DNA of 64,000 bases from Lactobacillus paragasseri (GCF_003584685.1 NZ_AP018549.1:620001-684000), one strand, 5' to 3'; shown: positions 52,587 to 62,310, counted from the first letter of the stretch. Translations and numbers: made by a program. Notes: generated from the letters alone by a model not told the origin.

Positions 52587-53778
52587 GGTGCTGCAATCCT
52601 ACCTTAACGATGATTGGAAGTACTTGATCTTAAATGGTGCTGTCCGTGCTGGTAAGACAGTGATAGATAACTATCTTTTCTTACTAGAGCTTAAACGAAT
52701 TAAAAAGCTTGCTGAGATCGAAAAAGAACCACATCCTCAATATATTCTTGCAGGGTATAGTTCAAATTCAATCTATACAAATGTCATCTCATCAATTGAA
52801 AATCAATTCGGAATAGTGATGAAGACCGACAGACACGGGCATTATCATCTTTTTGGCATTGATATAGTGCCAGCTTATACAGGATCAGTTCGAGGAATTG
52901 GTGCTATTCGTGGTATGACTTCTTACGGGGCTTATATAAACGAAGCAAGTTTAGCCACGCATGAAGTTTTCCAAGAAATAGTGCAACGTTGTTCTATTGG
53001 ATCAGCAAGGATTATCTGCGACACAAACCCTGATATTCCTACACACTGGCTTAAGACAGATTACATTGATAATCATGATCCTAAGGCAAGGATTAAGGCG
53101 TTTAGTTTTACAATTGACGACAACACTTTTCTTTCAAAAGATTATGTTGAAGCTTTAAAGGCTGCTACTCCAAGAGGAATGTTTTATGACCGTGGTATTT
53201 TAGGTCAGTGGGTTACAGGTGACGGAATTGTCTACCAAGATTTCAATAAAGATACAATGGTAATTCCTAAAAATCGTGTTCCAGATGGTTTAGATTACTA
53301 TGTTGGCGTTGACTGGGGTTATGAACACCCTAATCCGATCATCTTATTAGGCGATGATAAGGACGGTAACACTTACGTCTTGGAAGACTACACACAGAAG
53401 CACAAGTTCATTAATTACTGGGTTAAGGTTGCACAGAACTTACAGACAAGGTTCGGGCGCAATCTTATTTTTTATGCTGATTCGGCAAGACCTGATAACG
53501 TGAACGAGTTTCAATCCAACGGGCTGAACTGTATCAACGCAAATAAGAATGTGTTGCCCGGAATTGAATGCGTAGCAAGGAAAATGCGTGAGGGAAAGTT
53601 CTATGTGGTTGATACAGCGTCAAGTGGCTTACTTGATGAGATATATCAATATGCTTGGGACGAAAGTACAGGGCTCCCACTCAAAGAAAATGATGTAAGA
53701 CACAACGACAGGCTAGACGCTATTAGATATGCAATTTATAGCAGAAACAAGAAGGGAGGTTTCATACCTTGGAATTAG
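52549..53778 (+). CDS. terL: Terminase large subunit (PBSX family)
   Basis: 409 residues from a TTG, nine bases after AGGAGG. Walker A GAVRAGKT (30-37), ATPase coupling region, and a C-terminal RNase H-like nuclease beginning YYVGVDWGYEHPNPI. Translocates and cuts DNA. Translationally coupled to terS and the portal gene (overlap 10 bases). Confidence 0.93.
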   Translation: MALINLLTKKQIKVLQSYLNDDWKYLILNGAVRAGKTVIDNYLFLLELKRIKKLAEIEKEPHPQYILAGYSSNSIYTNVISSIENQFGIVMKTDRHGHYHLFGIDIVPAYTGSVRGIGAIRGMTSYGAYINEASLATHEVFQEIVQRCSIGSARIICDTNPDIPTHWLKTDYIDNHDPKARIKAFSFTIDDNTFLSKDYVEALKAATPRGMFYDRGILGQWVTGDGIVYQDFNKDTMVIPKNRVPDGLDYYVGVDWGYEHPNPIILLGDDKDGNTYVLEDYTQKHKFINYWVKVAQNLQTRFGRNLIFYADSARPDNVNEFQSNGLNCINANKNVLPGIECVARKMREGKFYVVDTASSGLLDEIYQYAWDESTGLPLKENDVRHNDRLDAIRYAIYSRNKKGGFIPWN

Positions 53779-55181
53779 ACGCATTAAAGAAGTTAATACA
53801 AAACACTTCTACTAGTAGAAATGATCTAATCAATAATTACAAACAAGCAGTAAATTATTATGAGAATAAGACTGATATTACTACTAGAAACAACGGTAAA
53901 GCTAAGCTTAATAAGGAGGGCAAGAAAGATCCTTTAAGAAGTGCTGATAATCGTATTCCATCTAATTTTTACCAACTACTGGTAGACCAAGAAGCTGGTT
54001 ATGTTGCTTCTGTCTTCCCTGATATTGATGTAGGAAAAGATGCCGATAACAAGAAAATTATTGATGTCTTAGGTGATGATCGTGCTTTGACGCTTAACGG
54101 CTTGTTAGTAGATAGTTCAAATGCCGGTCGAGCTTGGTTGCACTACTGGATTGATGAAGATGGCAATTTCAGATATGGAATTATCCAACCTGACCAGATC
54201 ACTCCTATTTATGCAACAACGTTGGATAATAAGTTGCTGGGTATTCTAAGAAGTTACAAGCAGTTAGATCCTGATAGTGGTAAGTATTTCACGGTTCACG
54301 AATATTGGACGGATAAAGAAGCACAATTCTTCAGGACAAATGCAACCGATAGCACAGTGATTGAGCCTTACAATATCATTACTTCTTATGATTTAAGTGC
54401 AGGATATGAAACAGGACAGTCAAACACCTTAAAACACAACTTTGGACGTGTTCCTTTTATTGAATTTTCTAAAAATAAGTACAGATTGCCTGAGCTTAAC
54501 AAGTATAAGGGCTTAATTGACGCTTACGATGATATCTACAACGGATTTATTAATGACTTAGACGATGTTCAAACTGTAATTCTTGTCTTAACCAACTATG
54601 GCGGTGCTGACTTACATCAATTTATGAACGATTTAAGAAAATATAAGTCTATTAAGATTAATAATACAGGTAACGGGGATAATAGTGGCGTTGACAAGCT
54701 ACAAATTGATATTCCTGTTGAAGCTCGTGATGATGCACTTAAGATAACCCGTAAAAATATCTTTTTGTTTGGTCAAGGAATTGATCCAGCTAACTTTGAG
54801 AGTTCAAATGCTTCTGGTGTAGCAATCAAGATGCTGTATTCTCACTTAGAATTAAAGGCTGCTAAAACACAAACTTACTTTGAACATGCTATTAATGAAT
54901 TAGTTCGGGCAATCATGCGTTACCTTAACTTTTCAGATGCTGACAAGCGCCATATATCGCAACATTGGACGAGAACTAAGGTAGAGGATAGCTTGACTAA
55001 GGCTCAAATAGTTTCTACTGTAGCAAATTACAGTTCTAAAGAAGCAGTTGCTAAAGCTAATCCTATTGTTGATGATTGGCAACAGGAACTGAAAGACTTA
55101 GCCAAGGATAAAGAAGAAAATGATCCATATTCTAACCAAGCTGACGAGCTAAACGGTAAAGGCGTGAACGATGAACAGTAG
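53769..55181 (+). CDS. Portal protein (SPP1 gp6-like)
   Basis: 470 residues from a TTG after GGGAGG. The N-terminal part (NYKQAVNYYENKTDI, RIPSNFYQLLVDQEAGYVAS) and the central long helix region (ASGVAIKMLYSHLELKAAKT) match SPP1-type portals. Forms the dodecameric DNA channel at one capsid vertex. Confidence 0.9.
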   Translation: MELDALKKLIQNTSTSRNDLINNYKQAVNYYENKTDITTRNNGKAKLNKEGKKDPLRSADNRIPSNFYQLLVDQEAGYVASVFPDIDVGKDADNKKIIDVLGDDRALTLNGLLVDSSNAGRAWLHYWIDEDGNFRYGIIQPDQITPIYATTLDNKLLGILRSYKQLDPDSGKYFTVHEYWTDKEAQFFRTNATDSTVIEPYNIITSYDLSAGYETGQSNTLKHNFGRVPFIEFSKNKYRLPELNKYKGLIDAYDDIYNGFINDLDDVQTVILVLTNYGGADLHQFMNDLRKYKSIKINNTGNGDNSGVDKLQIDIPVEARDDALKITRKNIFLFGQGIDPANFESSNASGVAIKMLYSHLELKAAKTQTYFEHAINELVRAIMRYLNFSDADKRHISQHWTRTKVEDSLTKAQIVSTVANYSSKEAVAKANPIVDDWQQELKDLAKDKEENDPYSNQADELNGKGVNDEQ

Positions 55182-56313
55182 TAAATACTGGCGCAAACGT
55201 GCTATCGCTGAAAAGAAAAAGCAACTTGAATCGTCAGCAGATTATGAAGCTGCTATGCAAGTTCGACTGAGACGTTTAGAGCATGAATTTGAAAAGGAAG
55301 CTTTAGTTTACTTACAAAGATATGCTAATGAGAACCATGTTGGCTTGAAACAAGCTGCTAGTGTTTTGGGTAATATTAACTCAACTAAGTGGTCTATGAC
55401 CCTAGAAGAATTTGAAAGAAAAGCTAAGGCTGGTGGCTATGAAAAAGAGTTAAATGCTGAATACTACAAAAGCCGTATTTTCAGACTTCAACAGTTGCAT
55501 GAACAAATGGTTGAGTTTTCTAAGAAGTACGGCATGGCCGAACAGTTAAGAATGCAAAAAGGCTTAGCTAAACAGTACCAGAATAGCTATTACTTACATG
55601 CTTACGACAAGTATCGAGCTACTGGTCAACTAGATATCAAGCTAAATCATTTCAATGAACAGCAATTAGAAAATATTGTTTACAGTCCTTGGAAAGGTAG
55701 CGACTTTAGCAAACGAATTTGGAAAGAATACACTGAAATTCTTCCTGATGAGTTAACTGACACAATGCTGAGAGCCACTTTATTTGGTTATTCTCCAAGC
55801 AAGGTTGTTACGATGATGAGAGATCGGTTTAAAAAGGTTTCTGATCGAGATTTGCATAGGCTAGTTATCACTGAAATGGGACACGCTGCCGAAGAAGCAA
55901 CAGCACAGTTTTATAAAGATAGTGATATTGAACAATACCAATATTTAGCTACATTAGAAAGCAACACTTGTGACCAATGCGCCCACTTAGATGAGCGAAT
56001 TTTTAATGTCAAAGATAAAAAAGAGGGTATTAACTATCCTTTGATTCACCCTTATTGTAGATGTACGACTGTTCCTTATGATAAAGACTTACCAGATGTT
56101 GAAACTCGCTGGAGTAGAGATCCTAAAACAGGTAAAAGCGTTTATGTTAAGGATATGAATTACAGTGAGTGGAATAAGTCCGTTAATCAAAAGCGTTTAG
56201 GATATCAGGACTGGAAGAAAGTATCTGGCATTAAAATTATTGGTTTAAATATGCTGAAAAGTTTAAGTTCTCCCAAAAAAGACTATCAACAAGTTCCTAA
56301 AACTTTGGAATGA
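55171..56313 (+). CDS. Minor head protein (SPP1 gp7 / Mu F-like)
   Basis: 380 residues. The C-terminal domain contains the Cys/His cluster of Mu F-type proteins: LESNTCDQCAHLDERIFNV and HPYCRCTTVPYD. N-terminus basic and helical. Overlaps the portal stop by eleven bases. Acts in head maturation or DNA ejection. Confidence 0.88.
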   Translation: MNSSKYWRKRAIAEKKKQLESSADYEAAMQVRLRRLEHEFEKEALVYLQRYANENHVGLKQAASVLGNINSTKWSMTLEEFERKAKAGGYEKELNAEYYKSRIFRLQQLHEQMVEFSKKYGMAEQLRMQKGLAKQYQNSYYLHAYDKYRATGQLDIKLNHFNEQQLENIVYSPWKGSDFSKRIWKEYTEILPDELTDTMLRATLFGYSPSKVVTMMRDRFKKVSDRDLHRLVITEMGHAAEEATAQFYKDSDIEQYQYLATLESNTCDQCAHLDERIFNVKDKKEGINYPLIHPYCRCTTVPYDKDLPDVETRWSRDPKTGKSVYVKDMNYSEWNKSVNQKRLGYQDWKKVSGIKIIGLNMLKSLSSPKKDYQQVPKTLE

Positions 56314-56432
56314 TTATTATGAGGCTGTTTTGAGAGAAACTTAATATTTGACCTGAGTAAGTCGTTAAACTGCTCTTTTTGTATGACCTTATGAGAGGCG
56401 AACTCGTATAAAACGTGTGAAAGGATAGAACA

Positions 56433-56990
56433 ATGAAAAGAAAACAATTAGAAGAGCTTGGATTACAAGAAGAGCAGATTAAGAAGATCATGGATTTAAA
56501 CGGCGAAGACATTCAAAATGCTAAGGATAAAGCAAGTGCTAGCAATGCTGAAATCTTAGAAGAGAATGAAGCTCTTAAGTCCCAGATGAGTGAAAGAGAT
56601 AAGGATTTAAAGAAGTTGCGCTCTCAAGTTAAAGATAATGAAGACTTGACTAAGCAATTTAATGATTTAAAGAGCAAGTATGACAAGGATACGGCTGACC
56701 TTACTCAAAAACTTGCTACTAATCTTTTAAATAGTGCAATTGACCAATCATTAAGCAAAGCTAATGCTCGTAATAATAAGGCTGTTAAAGGTCTTTTGAA
56801 CATGGACGAAATTAAGCTTGATGATGATGGTAATTTAACTGGCTTAGACGATCAAATTAAATCTTTGCAGAAATCTGATGGTTATTTATTTGATGAAGGT
56901 AGTAAGCAAGATTACCAACCAAATAATGGAAAACCTGCTAACGCTGATCCAGTCCAAGCAATGGTTGATATATTTAAAGGAGACAAATAA
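56433..56990 (+). CDS. Capsid scaffolding protein (DUF4355-like)
   Basis: 185 residues, mostly coiled coil (about 30-110, EENEALKSQMSERDKDLKKL) with a conserved ARNNKAVKGLLNMDEI segment. Typical of scaffolds preceding the major capsid gene. A 119-base gap before it holds no gene; it has AAAGGA upstream. Overlaps the capsid start by one base. Confidence 0.85.
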   Translation: MKRKQLEELGLQEEQIKKIMDLNGEDIQNAKDKASASNAEILEENEALKSQMSERDKDLKKLRSQVKDNEDLTKQFNDLKSKYDKDTADLTQKLATNLLNSAIDQSLSKANARNNKAVKGLLNMDEIKLDDDGNLTGLDDQIKSLQKSDGYLFDEGSKQDYQPNNGKPANADPVQAMVDIFKGDK

Positions 56991-58066
56991 TGGCAATTAA
57001 TTACGCTGACAAATATCAAAAAGCAGTTATTGATGGTTTTTATCCAGACGTTTTATATTCAAGCGCTTTGTGGCAATCACCATCTAACAAGACAATTAAT
57101 TTTTTAGATGCAAAACATATTAAAGTTCCACGGTTATCAATTTTATCTGGACGTCAAAACCGTGATAGACGTACTATTACACAACCAGCAGCAAACTATT
57201 CATTAGATTACGATGTTTATGAATTGACTAACGAACGTTACTGGAGTACTTTGGTTGATCCATCAGATATTGATGAAAGTAATCAATTATTATCAATCGC
57301 TAATATCACTAGACAATACAACTTAGATAGCAAGATGCCTGAAAAAGACCGAGAAATGTTTTCTAAGTTATTCAGTCAACGTCAAGCTGCCAATACTGCC
57401 GAAGGATTAGATCAAAATACTGGTATCCATTCAGAAAGTTTGGACGCAGCAAACATCTTAAAAGCTTACGATCAAATGATGCGTAACTTTGACCGTGCCA
57501 GAATTCCAGTTCAAGGACGTATTCTATATGTTGATACTGGTACGTATTACATGCTTAAAGAAGCGGAAGCAGTTAATAGAACAATCATCGTGGGCGATCA
57601 ACAAAACATTAATCGTGCTGTTCGTTCACTTGATGAAGTCACTGTTGTTGCAGTACCAGAAGATTTATTCCAAACTAAGTTTGACTTTACCAATGGTTCT
57701 AAGACTGTTGCTGATGCTAAACAAATTAAGATGATGCTTATTTACAACGGTGTTCAAATTGCACCTGAAAAATATGACTTTGTTGGGTTGGATGCACCGG
57801 CAGCCGCAAACTCTGGTAACTGGTTATACTACGAACAAAGTTACGATGACGTTCTTTTACTTAAACCTAAGTTCAGAGGTGTTGAGTTCTTTATTGCTGA
57901 AAAAGACGGTAGCGCTGATCCAGTTGGACGTGATAAAACAGCCGAAACAGATGCTAAACCAAACGCAAATAACACTGTCGAAGAAATTAAGGCTTACTTA
58001 GATAAGAAGCACATTGATTACAATGGTAAGACCAAGAAAGACGAATTATTAGCTTTAGTGAAGTAG
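56990..58066 (+). CDS. Major capsid protein with a C-terminal HeH/LEM-like domain
   Basis: 358 residues. The capsid fold body (about 1-310, starting MAINYADKYQKAVIDGFYPD, with PRLSILSGRQNRDRRTI) is followed by a linker and a short final domain (EEIKAYLDKKHIDYNGKTKK then DELLALV), which fits an HeH/LEM helix-extended-helix motif. Stop and next start are 8 bases apart. Confidence 0.9.
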   Translation: MAINYADKYQKAVIDGFYPDVLYSSALWQSPSNKTINFLDAKHIKVPRLSILSGRQNRDRRTITQPAANYSLDYDVYELTNERYWSTLVDPSDIDESNQLLSIANITRQYNLDSKMPEKDREMFSKLFSQRQAANTAEGLDQNTGIHSESLDAANILKAYDQMMRNFDRARIPVQGRILYVDTGTYYMLKEAEAVNRTIIVGDQQNINRAVRSLDEVTVVAVPEDLFQTKFDFTNGSKTVADAKQIKMMLIYNGVQIAPEKYDFVGLDAPAAANSGNWLYYEQSYDDVLLLKPKFRGVEFFIAEKDGSADPVGRDKTAETDAKPNANNTVEEIKAYLDKKHIDYNGKTKKDELLALVK

Positions 58067-58074
58067 GTGGTTAG

Positions 58075-58464
58075 ATGGATAAATACCCACGATTTGAAGA
58101 GGTCAAAAAACATTTAGCTGATTTTCTGCCTAATAATGATAATGCACCTAACTATGACAGCGTATTGGAATTTACACTAGAAAAAGTTATTTCTGATGTT
58201 TCAATTTACACAAATATTCCAATTTTAGAGCTACCAGAAGAGCTTGAACCAACTATTTTAGGCTTAGCAGTACAAACTATTGACACTCATCAATGGCTAG
58301 TACCAAAAGATCAACAAGTAGAGAATATTCAATCCCTATCAGAGGGCGATACATCTGTTTCTTTTAGATCTCCAAGTGATATTTATTCAGCATTGCAAGC
58401 TATTGATACGATTACGGATAACTATGTATTGTTACTCAATAATTTTAGAAGGTTAGCCCAATGA
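58075..58464 (+). CDS. Head-tail connector (gp6/gp15-like)
   Basis: 129 residues. Helical with acidic start, DVSIYTNIPILELPEELEPT; in the place of the PBSX XkdH-region connector genes. Probably the ring that docks on the portal. Overlaps the next gene by four bases. Confidence 0.75.
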   Translation: MDKYPRFEEVKKHLADFLPNNDNAPNYDSVLEFTLEKVISDVSIYTNIPILELPEELEPTILGLAVQTIDTHQWLVPKDQQVENIQSLSEGDTSVSFRSPSDIYSALQAIDTITDNYVLLLNNFRRLAQ

Positions 58465-58823
58465 GTTACTTTAATGGTTTAAAAAATGCACTTCCTAAGC
58501 TATGGAATGATCGAGTTAAGATTGTGGGTACTCAGCCAACCAAACATGGTTACATCACTAATAACGAAGATGTGACTATTGTTGAAGATGAACCAGCTAA
58601 GGTTGTCTTAAAAGGGCAATCAGCTAGTGAACAATCATTCTTCGGCACTGACGAATATGATGCAAAATTGATTATTCGAAATGGCATTAAAATCCCTGCT
58701 GGTGCAGATATTTATGTGACTGATGTAAATGGTCAAATTACTAAATATAAACGTGCTAGCAAGGGCTATAGTGGTTATTTCAGTCATCAGGAAGTAGCAA
58801 TGGTGAGGAGTGAGAAAGCATGA
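58461..58823 (+). CDS. Head closure/stopper-type minor structural protein
   Basis: 120 residues, beta-rich (VKIVGTQPTKHGYITNNED, IKIPAGADIYVTDVNG), as in head-tail stoppers. Call rests on position and shape. Confidence 0.7.
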   Translation: MSYFNGLKNALPKLWNDRVKIVGTQPTKHGYITNNEDVTIVEDEPAKVVLKGQSASEQSFFGTDEYDAKLIIRNGIKIPAGADIYVTDVNGQITKYKRASKGYSGYFSHQEVAMVRSEKA

Positions 58824-59254
58824 GTCTAGGACATGTTGACGATGCTCAATTTCAGCAATTTGCTAGTAGAGTGAGACAGAAAATTGATAGTGGCTATGTA
58901 AAACAAGAGCTTGGAAAGAGTTCTAAGCGTATTGGTACACAATCATTACGAATTTTGAAAGCAAATACTCCTGTAAAGCAAGGTAACCTCCGTAGATCAT
59001 GGACGGCAGAAGGACCGAGCTATGGTGGCGGTGGTTGGACGATCAAATTAATTAACAATGCTGAATATGCTTCTTACGTTGAAAGTGGTCACAGACAGAC
59101 ACCTGGAAGATATGTACCAGTACTGAAAAAGCGCCTGGTTAGAGATTGGGTGCCTGGTCAGTTTTACATGAAGAAATCTATTCCACAAATTCAAAGACAG
59201 TTGCCACAGTTGGTAACAGAGAATCTGTGGGGGTTAAAGGACTTGTTTGAATGA
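58820..59254 (+). CDS. HK97 gp10-like tail completion protein
   Basis: 144 residues. RILKANTPVKQGNLRRSWTA followed by YASYVESGHRQTPGRYVPVL is the HK97-gp10 family pattern. Overlaps both neighbours by four bases. Confidence 0.85.
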   Translation: MSLGHVDDAQFQQFASRVRQKIDSGYVKQELGKSSKRIGTQSLRILKANTPVKQGNLRRSWTAEGPSYGGGGWTIKLINNAEYASYVESGHRQTPGRYVPVLKKRLVRDWVPGQFYMKKSIPQIQRQLPQLVTENLWGLKDLFE

Positions 59255-59658
59255 CAATAGTTGAAAGAATAGCTAAGCGAATATCAGAGATATTTCCTGA
59301 TGTGACAATTTATTCAGAAAAACAGAAAAGCGGTTTTCAAGTGCCGTCATTTTATATCAGTAAGATAATGACAGTCACTAAGAGTCGCTTTTTTGATATT
59401 CAAGATAGAAGCTTGTCTTACTCAATAACATATTTTGCTAATCCAGATCGACCTAATGCTGATATGGAAGAAGTAGAGCAAAAATTACTGAATAATTTTA
59501 CAATATTAGATGATTATGCAACTGTTAGAAACCGAGAAACGACTATCAACCAAGATGATGAAACTTTAGTAATGAGTTTTGATTTGAGGTTAGAGATGTA
59601 TCCGGTTCAAGACGGTGAAAAGCTAGAAAGGATTGAAGTTAATGGCGGACTCAAATAA
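59251..59658 (+). CDS. Tail terminator/minor capsid-type protein
   Basis: 135 residues. IAKRISEIFPDVTIYSEKQK and FYISKIMTVTKSRFFDIQDR; the place of XkdI-like tail terminators that cap the tail tube. Overlaps the next gene by seventeen bases. Confidence 0.75.
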   Translation: MTIVERIAKRISEIFPDVTIYSEKQKSGFQVPSFYISKIMTVTKSRFFDIQDRSLSYSITYFANPDRPNADMEEVEQKLLNNFTILDDYATVRNRETTINQDDETLVMSFDLRLEMYPVQDGEKLERIEVNGGLK

Positions 59659-59851
59659 GACGGAAGCCCAAGCAACGATCAAGGCAACCGTTAAAATTGA
59701 CAATCCGAAATTTACTAAAAGGGCGCTAGTTGCAAATAAAGGATTTTCTCCGATTGAGAGAGACGTTTTAAAACTGGCTTTAAATGATGATAAGGAATAT
59801 ACAATCGCAGAAGTTAAAGAAGCGGTTGAAAAATTTAAGGAGGGATATTAA
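59642..59851 (+). CDS. Small tail-region protein (XkdJ-position)
   Basis: 69 residues starting MADSNKTEAQATIKATVKID. The ATG at 59642 follows GAAAGGATTGA; the ATG at 59633 is too close. Immediately before the sheath gene (overlap TAATG). Confidence 0.7.
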   Translation: MADSNKTEAQATIKATVKIDNPKFTKRALVANKGFSPIERDVLKLALNDDKEYTIAEVKEAVEKFKEGY

Positions 59852-61206
59852 TGTCAGGCGGAACTTGGAAAGCTCAAGATAAGCGCAGACCTGGCGCTTA
59901 TATCAATGTCGTAGGTAATGGTCAAAGAGAAGCAGCTTCTTCTCTAGGTAGAGTGTTGTTAATTCGTGATAAAGGCTTAGGCTGGGGCAAGAATGGTGTC
60001 ATTGAAGTAGAAGCTAACAGTGATTTCACTAAGACATTAGGTACTACTTTAGATGATCCATCTCTTACAGCTTTAAAGGAAACACTAAAAGGTGCTTCTA
60101 AAGTTCTTGTTCTTAACCCCAATGAGGGTACAGCAGCGACTTTGACTAAAGAAGGGCTGCCTTGGACTGTTACTGCAAATTATCCAGGTGAAAAGGGTAA
60201 TCAAATTACAGTGAGTGTTGAAGTTAGTCCAGCTGATAAGAATGCGGCTACTGTATCAACTATCTTTGGTACTAAGTTGGTTGATGAACAATCAATCAAG
60301 TTCAATGAATTAGATAAGTTCAAGGGCAATGATTACATCACTGCAAAAGTAGTCGAAGAGGGGAGTTCAAAGCCTACTGCATTCACTAATGTTTCAGGCA
60401 CTTTGACTGGTGGAGCTACCACAGAGCCTAAGAAAGTTGAAAGCTTATTGAATGACGCTTTAGAAAATGAAGAGTACGCAGTTGTTACTACTGCTGGCTT
60501 TGAACCATCAAGCAACATGAACAAGTTGGTTGTGGAAGCAGTTAAGCGTCTCCGTGAAAATGAAGGTCGCAAGGTTAGAGGTGCAATTCCTACTGATGCA
60601 GATACTACTTATAACTATGAGGGTATTTCAACCGTTGTGAACGGTTACACTTTAAGCGATGGTACTAATGTAGATGTTAAAGATGCTACAGGTTTCTTTG
60701 CTGGTATTTCAGCATCAGCAGATGCAGCAACTTCTTTAACTTACTTTGATGTTGAAGACGCTACTGCTGCATATCCTAAGCTTGATAATGAAAAGACAAT
60801 TAAGGCTCTTGATGCTGGGCAAATTGTGTTCACTACACGTCCTGGCCAAAGAGTAGTAATTGAACAAGATATCAATTCATTACACAAGTTTACAGCTGAA
60901 AAGCCACAATCATTCTCTAAAAATAGAGTAATGAGAACTTTAGACGAGATTGCTACTGACACTGAAAATACTTTTGAAAGAACTTATTTAGGCAAAGCCG
61001 GTAACAATGCAGCTGGTCGTGATCTCTTTAAGGCAGACAGAATCGCTTACTTAATGGGTTTACAAAATAGAAATATCATTCAAAGCTTCAAGAACACTGA
61101 TGTCACAATAGAAGCAGGGAATGATACTGACTCTATCGTTGTTAACTTGGCAGTTACTCCAGTTGATGCAATGGAAAAACTTTACATGACAATGGTAGTT
61201 AGATAG
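59851..61206 (+). CDS. Contractile tail sheath protein (XkdK-like)
   Basis: 451 residues. GGTWKAQDKRRPGAYINV at the start, and the conserved end region (FTTRPGQRVVIEQDINSLHK then RVMRTLDEIATDTENTFERT, YLGKAGNNAAGRDLFKADRI) identify a phage tail sheath. Shows that this prophage has a contractile (myovirus-type) tail. Followed by the tube gene. Confidence 0.93.
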   Translation: MSGGTWKAQDKRRPGAYINVVGNGQREAASSLGRVLLIRDKGLGWGKNGVIEVEANSDFTKTLGTTLDDPSLTALKETLKGASKVLVLNPNEGTAATLTKEGLPWTVTANYPGEKGNQITVSVEVSPADKNAATVSTIFGTKLVDEQSIKFNELDKFKGNDYITAKVVEEGSSKPTAFTNVSGTLTGGATTEPKKVESLLNDALENEEYAVVTTAGFEPSSNMNKLVVEAVKRLRENEGRKVRGAIPTDADTTYNYEGISTVVNGYTLSDGTNVDVKDATGFFAGISASADAATSLTYFDVEDATAAYPKLDNEKTIKALDAGQIVFTTRPGQRVVIEQDINSLHKFTAEKPQSFSKNRVMRTLDEIATDTENTFERTYLGKAGNNAAGRDLFKADRIAYLMGLQNRNIIQSFKNTDVTIEAGNDTDSIVVNLAVTPVDAMEKLYMTMVVR

Positions 61207-61217
61207 GAGGAACGTAA

Positions 61218-61688
61218 ATGGCAGCAATTGATGAGTTTTTAAATGGTCGAGATACTATTTCAACCAAAGATGCTACTTTATCAATCAAAATTAATGGCAA
61301 CATTATTAAGATGATTGAATGTGATAAGTTCACAGCTAAGCTTGAAAAGAACAAGGAAGACGTCCAAACCTTAGGTTCTCACTGGAAGAGAAAGAAAACT
61401 ACTTCTGTTGAAGGTACGGGAACTTTAGGTGGTTACTTGGTTAACTCAAACTGGATTAAGTACGGTATTCCTTATACTCAAGATGGTGGGGATTTGTATT
61501 TTGATGCAACTTTGACTATCCATGATCCAACTTCAAGAACTGGTAAGCAAGTGGTGCAATTAACAGATGTCAACTTGGACGATATTCCAATTGCCGATTT
61601 TGAAGCTGATGACGGCGTAATGGAATGGGAAAGTGATTTTACTTTTGAAGGCGTCAACTTAGTCCAAGCATTTAATGGAATTAATTAA
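61218..61688 (+). CDS. Tail tube protein (XkdM-like)
   Basis: 156 residues. KINGNIIKMIECDKFTAKLE and QTLGSHWKRKKTTSVEGTGT are XkdM-type tail-tube features; it ends VMEWESDFTFEGV. Inner tube of the tail. AGGAGGAACG upstream. Confidence 0.9.
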   Translation: MAAIDEFLNGRDTISTKDATLSIKINGNIIKMIECDKFTAKLEKNKEDVQTLGSHWKRKKTTSVEGTGTLGGYLVNSNWIKYGIPYTQDGGDLYFDATLTIHDPTSRTGKQVVQLTDVNLDDIPIADFEADDGVMEWESDFTFEGVNLVQAFNGIN

Positions 61689-61699
61689 GGAGAAAATAA

Positions 61700-62119
61700 A
61701 TGGCTGAAAGTGTTGAAGATTTTTTGTTTAAAAATGTTGGTAGTCCAGTAGAAGAAAAAGAAGTTAAGCTTGAAAGATTTAAGTCTCCTTTTAAGATTAA
61801 GTCTTTAACTGCTGATGAAGTGTCAAATATTCGAAAGCAAGCAACTAAGAGAGTTCTCAACCGTAAGACACATAGATACGAACAAGAAACTGATGAAAAT
61901 CAGTTCCAAGGTTTAGTTGTAGCAGAAGCTGTTGTTTCTCCTAACTTAAACAATGAAAAGTTGCAAACTTCATGGGGCTGTATTGCTAAGCCGGAAGAAG
62001 TTTTAAAGAAAATGCTTAAAGTTGGTGAATACACTGAGCTATCACAGGCAATTATGGACTTATCAGGTCTTAACGATGATGACAGTTCAGAAGACTTGGT
62101 TGAAGAAGCAAAAAACTAA
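61700..62119 (+). CDS. Tail assembly chaperone (XkdN-like), short product
   Basis: 139 residues starting MAESVEDFLFKNVGSPVEEK; resembles gpG-type chaperones by position and by the slippery heptamer at its end. Most ribosomes stop at TAA 62117-62119; a fraction should slip at 62110-62116 into the longer form. Confidence 0.85.
   Translation: MAESVEDFLFKNVGSPVEEKEVKLERFKSPFKIKSLTADEVSNIRKQATKRVLNRKTHRYEQETDENQFQGLVVAEAVVSPNLNNEKLQTSWGCIAKPEEVLKKMLKVGEYTELSQAIMDLSGLNDDDSSEDLVEEAKN
62110..62116 (+). promoter_or_regulatory. Programmed minus-1 frameshift site AAAAAAC
   Basis: Frame is GCA-AAA-AAC-TAA, a canonical X-XXY-YYZ heptamer directly before the stop. After a one-base backward slip, the new frame is open for 64 codons. 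Confidence 0.85.
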
Positions 62120-62310
62120 TAAATGAGTCTGTTGGCGACTTTAACATTTATCACTATGTTCTTAATGAATATCACTGGACGCCTAAACAATGGGCGGAGA
62201 TGTCAAGGCGTGAGCAGGCTTTAGTCGTCGCTTCGATTGAAGTACGACAAAAATACGAAAAAGAAGAAGAGAGAAAAGCAAAAAGAAAGGCTAGGTCTAA
62301 GCATATTTAA
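62116..62310 (+). CDS. Minus-1 frame extension of the tail chaperone (gpGT-like)
   Basis: 64 residues reading LINESVGDFNIYHYVLNEYH then WTPKQWAEMSRREQALVVAS, ending in a basic helix. No start codon of its own; the expected product is the fusion of the 61700 frame up to the slip and this piece, which bridges the tape measure to the tail tube in related phages. Confidence 0.8.
   Translation, partial: LINESVGDFNIYHYVLNEYHWTPKQWAEMSRREQALVVASIEVRQKYEKEEERKAKRKARSKHI

Noticed and set aside
56314-56432. A promoter in the gap before the scaffold gene (TTGACC at about 56348)
   Set aside because: No acceptable -10 element at 16-18 bases; the late genes probably share one long transcript.
62117-62310. 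A sequencing error as the cause of the two-frame tail chaperone
   Set aside because: The slippery AAAAAAC is in the right phase and in the right place for this gene in related phages, so programmed frameshifting is a better explanation, though a homopolymer error cannot be fully excluded from one sequence.
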